Of a stretch of DNA of 64,000 nt, positions 41,706 through 51,535 are shown piece by piece. How positions within the stretch are numbered: position 1 is the first letter of the stretch; each line of letters opens with the position of its first letter. The notes beneath the pieces are model-generated. The model was not told the DNA's origin, did no database searches, and was given only the letters and a program-made list of their open reading frames with translations. The position numbers and the translations under genes are program-made. The DNA is from Chondrus crispus (taxonomy: Eukaryota; Rhodophyta; Florideophyceae; Gigartinales; Gigartinaceae). The DNA lies in assembly GCF_000350225.1 (NCBI RefSeq), contig NW_005179121.1:62001-126000 (forward strand), in the 5' to 3' direction.

Positions 41706-44240
41706 GGAAGGGGCCCTCAACCGTTCCGTTACGGCTAAAATCAACCGTTTCGTTACGGTTATATCAGTCTCGCGCAGTTGGAGACAGGGCGGCGTAAGAA
41801 GGAACAGACCCACGTATGATCGCTGACAAACTTGGGCCATAGCCAAAAGTCAAAACGTATGTGGCAACGAAGATCCGGGGATACGACTTCATACCAGCTG
41901 CTGGCATCCAAAAACGCAGTACGGATCGCGCCACGAACAGCCAGGCGAAGGAACCGGACGGTACGGACTGTCTGGACGAGGAGAGACCCCTGTCGGAATC
42001 ACGACACCCGAGCCGGACGAGACAATTCGCGGGGAAGCCAATCACGCCCTTTTCGAGCTGAGGGGCGGAACGGGAACCTCCCCCCCCCCAGCACATGCAA
42101 TGGTCGGAACCTGTGCCCATATACACACAAGACCACCACGGTAGGGCGCGCCGCAACCAAACTGCAAGTCACGACCACTGTAGTATGCCCGTACACGGAG
42201 ACCGTGCGCGCGTTGAAAAAAACGGGAAGAAAATAAGCGCTGAAGGGCACAGCACGCCGCTCACGCGCACGACAGTGAGCACGGGCCCTGGCGTCAATCC
42301 GCCACCGCACGCCCAAAATATATCAGAAAAATTAGCTCCTCCTTGGACGTGGACACGTGCCGAGCGTCCACACGACTTGCCCGGGCGGCACGCCACTAAC
42401 ACAAGTCAGCAACGCTGAAAACGCGTACGGTTGCAAACAGGTGCATTACCCCCTCGGTATGCCGCCCGAGGCATGCGTCGAAAGCCACACGCAAAGCGAC
42501 CAGCGAGAGAACGCACCGGTTCCTGCCCCCGAAGGCGAGAGACTGACGCGCGAAGCGGAGGTCCGGGATGCGAGGGACAGGAGGATTCCGTGGGAGTGGC
42601 CGGCGAGCCAACGCAACTACGCACAAACGCATGAGTAATGATTCGCGAGCTCCGACTTCACGGGGACCTCCCCACTCACTCCCTCAATCGACAAAGTAAG
42701 CGGGAGCCTCCCCCGCTCCCCCCCCGAAAGGCACAGAGCACCGCCCGCACTCGGAGTGCGCCGTCCACCACGAGGGCCAGAGGGATGCAACGTGGTCGGG
42801 GAAGGACGCGATCGAGAAAGACAACCGCACGAAGAGGAGCAACAGGGCTTGGGGCAGAACGAACCGAAACCCCCGGCCCCACGAACGGAAGGCATGGGTG
42901 GTGTCTGGGCGAGAAGGGGAGCACATACGGACTCGCTCCCTGCCCCACGATACAGAAGCTGGACTGAAGACGGAAAGGTGCTAGGGAGGACGTCCCGCTC
43001 CCCCTACACGTGAAGCACCCTGCTTCGCTCCGTACGACCGGAGGAAGGAGGTGCAACTCCGCAGGGTGAACGCGACCCCCCTCAATGCAGCATGGAACAT
43101 GGTCAGAAGAGGACGACGTCCTCTACTCGTGCTGTCTCCAAGCTGGCGCGCCGACGAGAATGTCCCCTACGCGAAGGTGCGAGGGCCCAACGCCCCCGCC
43201 GTGCGCGAGGACGAGAAGGAAAGGGGTCGGTGTGTCCCCGGTCACTACCAAACAATAGTGTAAGGCGCGACCGCAGACGCGTCCGAGGGATATGGACAAC
43301 GGGCGGCAAACGTATGCCACATACCCGAAAGCACCGGGGCCGGCGTACGGTAGCCGACCATACGGATTGCCCAAGTGGCGGCAAGAACACCGCTGAGGGG
43401 GCCATGGACCGGATGCATCCGTCCCCCTCCGCGATGTGAGGCGTTGCACGAGACGACGAGGTCACCACGCGCGGCATGCCGCCGTAGCAGGGCACCAGAC
43501 ACCACCCAGGGCGGATTGGAGAGCGTCGAGGTCGGTAGTAGAAGCGTCAAGGGGTATGGAGTGGTCCCTGCCACCTGAGGGGTTGAACGACCAACCTATC
43601 CCACCGACACCAAACGGCGCGGGCTCCCACGCGACAGCAACGCAAAAGGCGGAATGGCTCGCCTCCCCGTCGCTCCCGGTCACGCGCACGGGCACGTGAC
43701 GCGGACAATACACACATGCCCCGGGTGTGGCGAGCGCCACTGCCTGGCACGACGGACGCACGGGGGGAAACGGGTACTGTACCCTCTACCACCTCCCTCC
43801 CCGTCGAGTGGTTCGGACGCCACCACTCCGCAGAGAGCGCCTCGATCGGTGAGCCACGCATGCCCCAGAGCAGCCCGCGTGTAGCTGAATCAGACGCTGG
43901 AGGACGCCCTGCTCACGTGACCCGGAGTCCTCCAAACCCCTAGAGGACCGCCGTACGGAAAGCAAAGCGGACGAGTATAGAAGCTGCCCTAGCGGCTTTA
44001 CGGAGATTGGAACGATCAGAAAGGCAGAAGCACCGCGCGACGAAGGACGGCGTTAGACTAGCGGCTCGTACCGCCAGGAGGAGCCCCTGGCCCCCGAACG
44101 TAATCACGCTGGGGACAGTAACTCGGATGGCAAGGCAGCTCCGTTTCCACCTCTTCCAAGGGTGGCATAGCCACTTCACGTTGACGGGACCAAGGACGTT
44201 CCGGCCCCGTCGGGTCGGAAGGGGGGACGTACCCCACGCC
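41706..44240. other. Long GC-rich spacer of element E
   Basis: About 2.5 kb between the pol stop and the end of the antisense gene, with many overlapping short frames of biased composition on both strands. None has recognisable domains. CpG-rich composition makes chance ORFs common here. It may hold the convergent 3' ends of both transcripts; I cannot place polyadenylation signals. Confidence 0.5.
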
Positions 44241-46655
44241 TTAATAGGGGTCTCGGAGAGGCTGACGCGGCGCCGAGGTCGGCGGAGGATGAGAAGACGA
44301 GCCCACGCGGAGGGACCGGAGCTCGTCACGCTCACGTCGGTACCGATCCCGCTCCGCACTGGCGCGTTCCAGGCAGCTGGCTTGGTTAAGGGAGGTCGTA
44401 CGTAGACCCTCCAGTTCGCTCTGCGCCCGCTGTAGCTGCGAGGAGAGGGCAGCCCGTTCCGATACAAGGCGACGCGCCTCGGCACTACGAGCCAAGTACC
44501 ACGCTGCCAAAGTGCCGAGCAATCCATCGACCCGCCACGTACGGCCTGTCGAGCTCCCCAACGCCCGAGCAAGGTCAGGAACGGCCCTGACTTCCTCCGG
44601 CGTTAAGGTGAGGTGCTGGACGGGACCTTCCCTTGCGAAGGGCCCTCCGGTTGTGCTCAGAGGAGGAAGAGGCGGCGCAATGGACCCCGTCGTAGCACCG
44701 TAATTTGCGTCGGACGTGAGCGGAGTGCGAAAAGGATTCGACCCACCGAACGGAGTCACCCGAGTCTCGCTATCAAGGTCCCTATATCGCTTCCTCCGGG
44801 CTTCCCGAGCCGCGGATCCCACGCCGCCACCACGGGTGTGGCCACCGCCGGATTGATTGGGGCGGGCCACGAAAGTGTCTGCACGCACGTCGTACGCCAG
44901 GAACACGCTTCGGATTCCGGTAGTGTAATCTGTCCAAGAGCGTTGATGGCACTCTGCCTTGTCGAGGGACCGGTGCATCACGTCGAGCACGAAGGAATAA
45001 GACCACGGCACGTGCTGTGTGCCCTGCTCGAGCGGGTGCAACGGTACGTCGGGGAGCCCCGGAACGACCCTCCCGAGGAAGGACAGCACCGCACCGGGCT
45101 GTACGAAGACTCTTCCGTTGATGGAGATCTCGTTTACGAATGCGTTTCCAACGGACCAAGCCCACTCCCGCTCAACGTTATTGAGGAGGTCATCGCGTGC
45201 GGGATGTTGGGGGTCCTCACAAGCGAACCCGAAGTGTTTTAGAGCGAATGGGAGTAACACGTGTACTCCCAGGGACGGGAAAGCGTCCAGAATCGTTTCC
45301 GGTAATCCTGGGAAGTCGCTCTTCGATAAGCCTCGCTCGAACGAGGCCGACTGGAGGACGCGACCATCTTCCTCCCCCGCCTGACGATAAGCCGACCAGT
45401 CATGCGGAGCCACGGCGATGGAATGCAGCCGCATTAACGAACAGGCGGACTTCTGCAGAGCCGCCCGGGTCTTAGAGTATGCATACGGCCGGGGGCTCAC
45501 GTACAACCCCGGCACTTCGGCAAGGACAAATCGTCGAGGCGCACGGGGGCCGGGGTGGAACAAGTACACCGCCATGCGGTCGACGTATTCCACCTCCCCT
45601 AAACTGTACGCGAACGTCCGATCACTCGGAATCTCGTCCGGTAGCTGATATGGAGCGCCGCTCCCCTCGCCCAGCCAACGTGCCAAGGCGAGCGAGGCCT
45701 CGTCGGCCAGTCCCTCCTCGTATATTGTGCGAATACGTAACAAGTCGGGACGAACTTGCGTCATCGAGAGGATGTCGCCGACGGTGATTCCGGACCGGGC
45801 GTGACGACGCCACGCATACCTCAGACGGCTGAGAGGTAGAGGCGTCGACCGCTCGAGCGGCACACCTAACCACAACGTAGTGGTTGCTGCGGCCTCTTGA
45901 TCGAGGCCACCACTATCCCGAGTCGACTCGGGAAGAGCCCCAGGACGCCGACAACTCCCACAAGCCCCGTAAGAGCCCGGGACCGCCCTGTACGCCTCAC
46001 TCCCGCGTACCGACGCCGATGCTTCGCGAGGCTGCTCACCCCCAACGGGGCCTGACTCGTGCCAGGCCCGCTCGACGCCTCCGACCGCGTCCCTCGGACC
46101 TCCGCGGCGAACAGCACCCTCGACGGGCGGGTCGGACTGTGGCGTGATCACGGGGGCAGCGAGGGCAACGACACCCAGCTCCGCGGACAATGTGGATTCG
46201 CGGGAGCGGCGCCCCTGTTGGAACGGAGGCAGGGACGTCGCCGCGCGTACAGTAGGCGCAGCATGATTCGGAGGACGCCCGCCTCTCGGCGCGACCTCGG
46301 CGATCGGGTACGTATTCGTGGTGGCCGGGGCGGAAGAACGGGGGTCGGTGCCACCGTCCGGCAAAGGACGGTGAATGACAGGCACCGACGTCAGCGGATT
46401 CGACATGACGGAGAGATCAACGGACGTCGCGACGAAAGCAGCGCGGAGAGGCGGTGAAACCGCCACGCGGAACGGGAACTCCAAGCGGAGGAAGCCGTCT
46501 GATCGCGGGGCCCAAGGGGAGAGGCGCAAGGCAGATAGGGAGAGACGATCGGTTAGCAAGCGCACGACCGCGCGTCGCGATGAAGAGGATAAGGACCACT
46601 GGACGCGGTCGTGAGGGCTAAGAGGAAGGCGCGTGATATCTACAAGCTCGGGCAT
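44241..46655 (-). CDS. Antisense accessory ORF of element E (804 aa), unknown function
   Basis: Intact reverse-strand ORF whose first ATG is at 46655, 57 bp from the 3' LTR. The frame opens 13 codons earlier with only a GTG. The N-terminal 270 residues are Ser/Pro/Arg-rich and probably disordered. Residues about 290-640 look globular (GITVGDILSMTQVRPDLLRI, GEVEYVDRMAVYLFH, FPGLPETILDAFPSLGVHVL, WAWSVGNAFVNEISING, WSYSFVLDVMHRSLDKAEC). Near the C-terminus (about 735-790) is a Glu/Arg-rich coiled coil. No Env-like signal peptide or transmembrane helices. It occupies the same place as the antisense ORFs of I and D and may share a short motif (D.....GE..Y.D.M) with them. I know no matching family. 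A role in Gag regulation, RNA control or particle assembly is conceivable but unsupported. Confidence 0.75.
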   Translation of the reverse strand: MPELVDITRLPLSPHDRVQWSLSSSSRRAVVRLLTDRLSLSALRLSPWAPRSDGFLRLEFPFRVAVSPPLRAAFVATSVDLSVMSNPLTSVPVIHRPLPDGGTDPRSSAPATTNTYPIAEVAPRGGRPPNHAAPTVRAATSLPPFQQGRRSRESTLSAELGVVALAAPVITPQSDPPVEGAVRRGGPRDAVGGVERAWHESGPVGGEQPREASASVRGSEAYRAVPGSYGACGSCRRPGALPESTRDSGGLDQEAAATTTLWLGVPLERSTPLPLSRLRYAWRRHARSGITVGDILSMTQVRPDLLRIRTIYEEGLADEASLALARWLGEGSGAPYQLPDEIPSDRTFAYSLGEVEYVDRMAVYLFHPGPRAPRRFVLAEVPGLYVSPRPYAYSKTRAALQKSACSLMRLHSIAVAPHDWSAYRQAGEEDGRVLQSASFERGLSKSDFPGLPETILDAFPSLGVHVLLPFALKHFGFACEDPQHPARDDLLNNVEREWAWSVGNAFVNEISINGRVFVQPGAVLSFLGRVVPGLPDVPLHPLEQGTQHVPWSYSFVLDVMHRSLDKAECHQRSWTDYTTGIRSVFLAYDVRADTFVARPNQSGGGHTRGGGVGSAAREARRKRYRDLDSETRVTPFGGSNPFRTPLTSDANYGATTGSIAPPLPPLSTTGGPFAREGPVQHLTLTPEEVRAVPDLARALGSSTGRTWRVDGLLGTLAAWYLARSAEARRLVSERAALSSQLQRAQSELEGLRTTSLNQASCLERASAERDRYRRERDELRSLRVGSSSHPPPTSAPRQPLRDPY

Positions 46656-46698
46656 TTCCACTCCCGTCAAGCACGTGTGGACGTGGACGTCCACGCTT

Positions 46699-46711
46699 GA
46701 AGGGCGGGTGG
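46699..46711 (+). promoter_or_regulatory. Polypurine tract of element E
   Basis: GAAGGGCGGGTGG directly before the 3' LTR (46712). It is the purine-rich primer for plus-strand synthesis. Confidence 0.7.
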
Positions 46712-47331
46712 TGTAGTATAACTACCAAAAGGATTAGATTAGAAATTGGATCCGGCTCTGTAAGGTACGGACCTTACAGAGGGCCTGTACCACACGTGTA
46801 GGGGCGCACGCGCCCCCACGTGTACCATACGTGTACGACGCGTATACAGTCAGCCCTGTCCGCTGACAGTGCCGACTACTGTAGTACCGCATAGTACAGT
46901 ACGTACTGTACTAAGTTACGATAGACTAATTGTATATTAAATAACGGAGCGGACCGGCGGCGGCGAAGGGGACAAGCACGGACTTGTCCACGACCTACCG
47001 CCTAGGTCTGACTGCCAGCTTATCCTAAGGAAGCTTCCGTTAGCTACCCTAAGGCGAGACCGAGCGCGGGTAGAGGACGCGCGAGCACGCGAGCGAGCCT
47101 AGATCCACCTCCGCCCGTCAGCGCTGGAACGTAACCCAGCGCTGCTCCGGGGCGTCGAGGCGTAGATCGGCCCGCGCGTGTGCGCGTCCTCCCCCCGATC
47201 CCGCTCTACCACGCTACCCGGGCCCGTGCTCCGGTTTCGTTAGCTGGTCCGACTTCCCCCGTCTTCTCGTACGTACGGGTCTTCCAGGACTAAGCATACA
47301 CCCCTATCCGTTTAGGGGTGTTTATGCTACA
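46712..47331 (+). repeat. 3' LTR of element E (620 bp)
   Basis: Identical by eye to 33719-34338 and followed by the duplicated CCCTC. Read on the reverse strand, it is the natural place for the promoter of the antisense ORF beginning 57 bp away. Confidence 0.95.
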
Positions 47332-48412
47332 CCCTCGGTGCGTACTCGAGACGTCCGTTGCGCGTTCGCTCCGATGCCGGGTAAAGCTTTTCCCGAACGG
47401 GCTCGGTAGGTATTACCCTCCGCGAGCGCGATGCGACGAACAGCGGCGAGGTCGTTTCGTTCGCCAAACGGAAGGCGATAAACGGTCTCGGTTACTACAT
47501 CCCTCGCTTTGACAGCCAATCCGCAGATGAAATAGTTCACCAGCGCGGCGTCGGAGAACACGACGGTACAGGAGTACGCGAGATCTTCGAGTAGATCTAC
47601 GTACACGTTTTCGTTTTCATGTGGAAGTTGACGAATCGTAGCGACCTTCTCGTAGGCATCGTTGAGAACGTCGTCCGTAAGATAGCGGCGGATCAGCAGA
47701 TTCACCAACCCGGGCCACGAAATTGATCCAGCGCTCCGTAGCGAACCGGATCGTAACGCCGTCATCGTGTAAGAAGTGTACAGGCGTTCCGCGTCACGCT
47801 CCAAGAAATGAGCGATGACTCGTACAGCTACACCCTCGTTGAGGCTCTGTGCGTTAAAGGTGATGCTGATGTCCTTGAGAAAGGACAGCAGCGTTATCGG
47901 GGAAGAGCCATCGAAGGTCTTCATCGTAGGTCATATGCCTTGGCAGCGCTTCACGTATTTGCCAATTCGTCCGGCATCGTTCTCCGAGACGAGAATAGAA
48001 GTATCGTCGAGACGATAGAGTCGATAGTCAAAAACGTGGCTGAACTCTTGAAGTAAGGTCTTCGTGGGCTCGATCCCAGGCTCAAGAGGTCCTAAATGAC
48101 GGAAGGGCGTCACAGTGAGTGGCGCTGAAGGCGTTTCCGGTCGGTATGGAATCTTGTGGGACACAGACGGAGGGGCCGTGGCCCGTGCATCACGAGAGTT
48201 AGCTTCACGACGAAGCTCATTGGGTTCCGGACAACCGAAACCTGTAGAAAGAGGGTCAAAAGGGCGCAACAAAATCGGACTGGGTCGAGACACGTCGCGA
48301 GCGTTCGCGGACGTTGGGGATATATCCGATCCTCTCTCTTGCAGCCGATTCGCGCGGCTTCGTTGCTGATTCGCTTGAGCGGCTAGGCGCGAGAACGCGC
48401 CCATCTGCTGGG
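47332..48412 (-). pseudogene. Element F gag central part
   Basis: Reverse frames 48412-47931 and 47924-47322 are the centre of F Gag: QQMGAFSRLAAQ, then TPFRHLGPLEPGIEPTKTLLQEF, KTFDGSSPITLLSFLKDI, RYLTDDVLNDAYEKV and ALVNYFICGLAVKARD, all aligned with element E Gag. A one-base frame change lies near 47925. The piece is bounded on the high side by element I and on the low side by element E. Confidence 0.88.
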
Positions 48413-49462
48413 CGTAGTGCAATGTGCCTGTCAGGCCGGAACCAGGGTCCAACGGTCCAGCGACAACACAACCAACAAACAACAACCAACAAGAGTTGCC
48501 GACGTCACAGCCCTACGGAGTGTCCGATTCTCCCTTTCCCTTTAAGTGGGTTTGCAGCCCACAGTAGCTCAAGTCCCTGACAGGGGGGCAAAAGGAAGAG
48601 GCCCGCCCCGGGACGAATGGTGGTAAAGTCTTGTACAGGCAGTTGCTTGGTGAGTTCGGGGCGGTAATTAAGAAGCCGGGCCCGATGGGTCGTAAATCCA
48701 ATGCTCGCGAAGCGCCTGTTACACCTTATACCCTTGATAAGGTCTTCGACGGGGGCGTCGCAACGCAGCCCGTCGGGAACTAGCAAACACGTAGCAGCGC
48801 TACACCTCCGTACTGCCCGATAGCAAAGTACCGACACCGGAACGGTCGCAACCTGTATCCGATGGAAACAACACTGTCCTGTATACACAACAGGACCTTC
48901 GAGAGAAACGTCGTTGCAACAGCCTCCGTCGGTGAACGTAAACAAGTAGCAGCGCTACACCCACGTGTCGCCCAATGGCCAAGACACCTACACCGGTCCG
49001 GTTGCAACCAAAGCCGATGGCGCCAACACAAGATAAGGGAATAGAAATAGAGATAGAAATAGAAAAGGATAGGTGAAATAAAGGAAAAGGAAAAAGAAAA
49101 GGGAACCCCCGAGCGCAAAGGATAACGTAATCTGTGGTAAAAGGGAGCGTCTTGGGAAAGACGGACTTCGACCAAGGCGATATTCAACTCTGGCAACTCG
49201 GGTTACCTTTACTGACTTGGTGGTCAGAGGGCTAAAGTATATATCGCCCCACCGGAGCCACTACAGTAGCTCGCGGCGCTGGATTCTAGATCTAATCTAA
49301 TGTCAGCAAAATTAATGCCAACTAATTAACTAAATAAAATAAAATAATTAGAAATTAAAGCTGTGGAATTATTCACACGTGTGTCCCCCAACCCGGACTA
49401 CTTTTCATATCCAAATATTTCCTTTCTTTTCACCCCCCTTTCCAGGTGCGTATTGCACTACA
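48413..49462 (-). repeat. 3' LTR of element I (1050 bp)
   Basis: Starts CGTAGTGCAAT (first T changed to C) and ends ATTGCACTACA on the top strand. Contains TATATAT (49238-49244), ACACGTGTGT (49375-49384) and two 90-bp related units. Its high end faces the antisense ORF and probably carries its promoter. Confidence 0.92.
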
Positions 49463-49473
49463 TATCCCCCTTC
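49463..49473 (-). promoter_or_regulatory. Polypurine tract of element I
   Basis: The reverse strand reads AAGGGGGATA immediately before the LTR start TGTAGTG. The same tract is found at the equivalent place in D (63244-63254), which shows that both are 3' LTRs. Confidence 0.75.
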
Positions 49474-49576
49474 CGAGCGCTCTTGTACGCCACTCCGCCA
49501 TCGTATAATCTCCTCGCCGTTTCTCTCATATCCCGCCACCACGGCATCCGGTATCCGGTGAAAGTGCAAGAGCAAG

Positions 49577-51535
49577 ATGGGCCCCATGTTTGCTTCATCC
49601 CCGAGCCACTTGAGTGGTGGTACCAAACGCAAGCGCCCCGGCGTGGGCTTTTCTTCCACTTCCCACGACCCTCTAAGTCTTCATTCCATCCCTCGATTTC
49701 CTCCTCATTCCCAACATGCCGGCCCTGTTGCCCACATCGATTCCGGTCCTGACAATCCGTCCTCGCGTCGATACCCCGCTGCGTCGGAGCTCCACGATAA
49801 GGCCATGCGCCTTAATCCTGAGCTCTTTGCTTCCGCTAAATGGTTCTCAGCGATCGGTGTATGTGCCTTCGATGACATTGCTCACTCGTTTGCCGACGGC
49901 GCCGGTATGCTTCCAGGACAAATCCCCCTTCAAGCTATTCGGTCTTACGATTGGTTGGCTCGCATCGCCATTCCTCCCTCCATTCTTTGTCACACTCTGC
50001 CTCGTGGTCGTGCGGTGTTATCGACCCGCTTCATGACCGTTGTGTGTGACAGGCTTGAGCTGCCATTGGCGCAGGATCTCATCCCTGAGGAGTTCGGTTG
50101 TGACACGTGGCAGTTTCGCACCGAGGGCGAGCGGTCTTACCTCGACAACATGCTGGCCTGGACGTCCGACAACCCTCCTCGTGAAGCTAACCGCCTTTGG
50201 TTCAACCAACGGACCGTCTCGGGTGACGCTATGATGTGGACCAACGCCATAATTCCGGCTAATTTCCGAATCATCAAGCGGGGTACCATCCCCTTCTTCC
50301 AGCACACAGTGCGCTTCGAACGCCGTATTCGGTCTGACACGGGTTATTTTGTGGCCTACTAGATGTTGGAGGCGCGCGAAATCTCGAGGTGCCATTACGC
50401 GAATCGTTATCAACGTATTCCGTCGTGGTGGAGCCAATTTGAGGTCTGCCAAGGCTTTTGGGCTGAGCTCGGCCCCGTGTACACGTATTACGGAAGGTAT
50501 TTACGTGATCCTCGACACGGCCTTTGGGTAGTCTTCCTCACAGAGTGGTGTACCAAAGTGGCAGGGACCCTCCTGTGGGAGACCTACGACTGCTGGAGGT
50601 TGTGGTACTTGCCTCCCCAGCTCATCAGCCTTATGCGACGCCTCGATTATTCGATTCCCCTGGGCGGTGCCGATGCAGACACCGAACTGCATTGTCTCCT
50701 CGATAAAATAGAGGAGATCGATTGGGACTTAATACCGCGTCAAACCTCTCGTTCCTTCGTCCGGCAACGCCCCTCCTTCTCTCCTGGTCGTGCTCATCGT
50801 GGTGCGGGGGACTACGCTTGGTTTAACCCCTGGACGGGATCGCAATGTTCTTGCGACGAGGCGCGTCTGAGTCGGCAGTATGGGAGTCAGACGCCCGTTC
50901 CGGTTGAATTGCCCGTCTTCCTTGCCGATCCCCGCGAGCGCGACCTCTGTCCCCAGGAGCCTTTGAGTTCTCGGCCGGTGTTACCGGTCTCACCGACTTC
51001 ACTTCCCATCGATCCGGCCGCCCCCACTGTCCCCGTGAATGCTTCGATATGGGCAACGAGAGCCCCTGTGTGTGAGGGGGTCAAATCCCCTTTGCGGTCT
51101 CATTCACCTCCAGTGGCCAGGTGTCATCCTCTGTCAGAGACGAGAGAGGTCCCCTCGTCATCTAGCCGGACTGACAGTCTGCCCGTGCGCGCAGTCCCAG
51201 AAAGGAAGGGAAATTCTTCGTCCCTTACCCCTTTGGCTCCTCCTGCACCGTCTTCCCCTGTGCACGTCCCAGCTCATTCCCCTTCCCCTGCGGCTGTTCC
51301 AGTTGCCGCCACCTTGTCACCAACCCCCGACGCAGTACAATCGACCACGGGAGACTCGACCTCCCCGTCCTCTCCAGATGTTATCAAAAAGAACAACGGC
51401 GCCGCCAGCGTCTATCGCACATTGCTCCGTGCTCACGGAATAAACGAGGGGGCTCTTCGAGAGGCGTCCCTCGTTGACCTGCGCTTACTGGCACAACTTA
51501 TCGCCTCAGTTCCAAAGGAGAGAATCCTTGGATGA
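49577..51535 (+). CDS. Antisense accessory ORF of element I (652 codons, one internal TAG)
   Basis: Plus-strand frame, opposite to gag-pol. The ATG at 49577 has a good context (CAAGATGG). A single TAG at 50360-50362 (after GYFVAY, codon 262) splits it; the frame then continues with MLEAREISRCHY to 51535. The first 60 residues are Ser/Pro/His-rich. Residues about 75-480 look globular and Trp/Tyr-rich (LFASAKWFSAIGV, GMLPGQIPLQAIRSYDWLARI, GCDTWQFRTEGERSYLDNMLAW, WWSQFEVCQGFWAELGPVYTYYGRY). The rest is a Pro/Ser-rich tail ending in a short conserved-looking helix (LVDLRLLAQLIASVPKERIL). The globular part is clearly homologous to 63350-64000, with many conservative changes, which suggests past selection on the protein. 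No signal peptide, membrane segment or known domain. Confidence 0.75.

Larger units (their letters stand above)
33719..47331 (+). mobile_element. Gypsy element E, 13.6 kb, very young, with antisense gene
   Basis: Two 620-bp LTRs (33719-34338 and 46712-47331) appear identical over their whole length and are flanked by a perfect CCCTC duplication (33714-33718 and 47332-47336). Contents: primer-binding site, gag in two frames, an intact 1526-aa pol with a C-terminal chromodomain-like segment, a 2.5-kb non-coding spacer, an intact 804-aa ORF on the opposite strand, and a polypurine tract. It is inserted in the gag of element F. Identical LTRs mean it moved recently, although large size and an antisense gene are unusual for the group. 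Confidence 0.93.
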
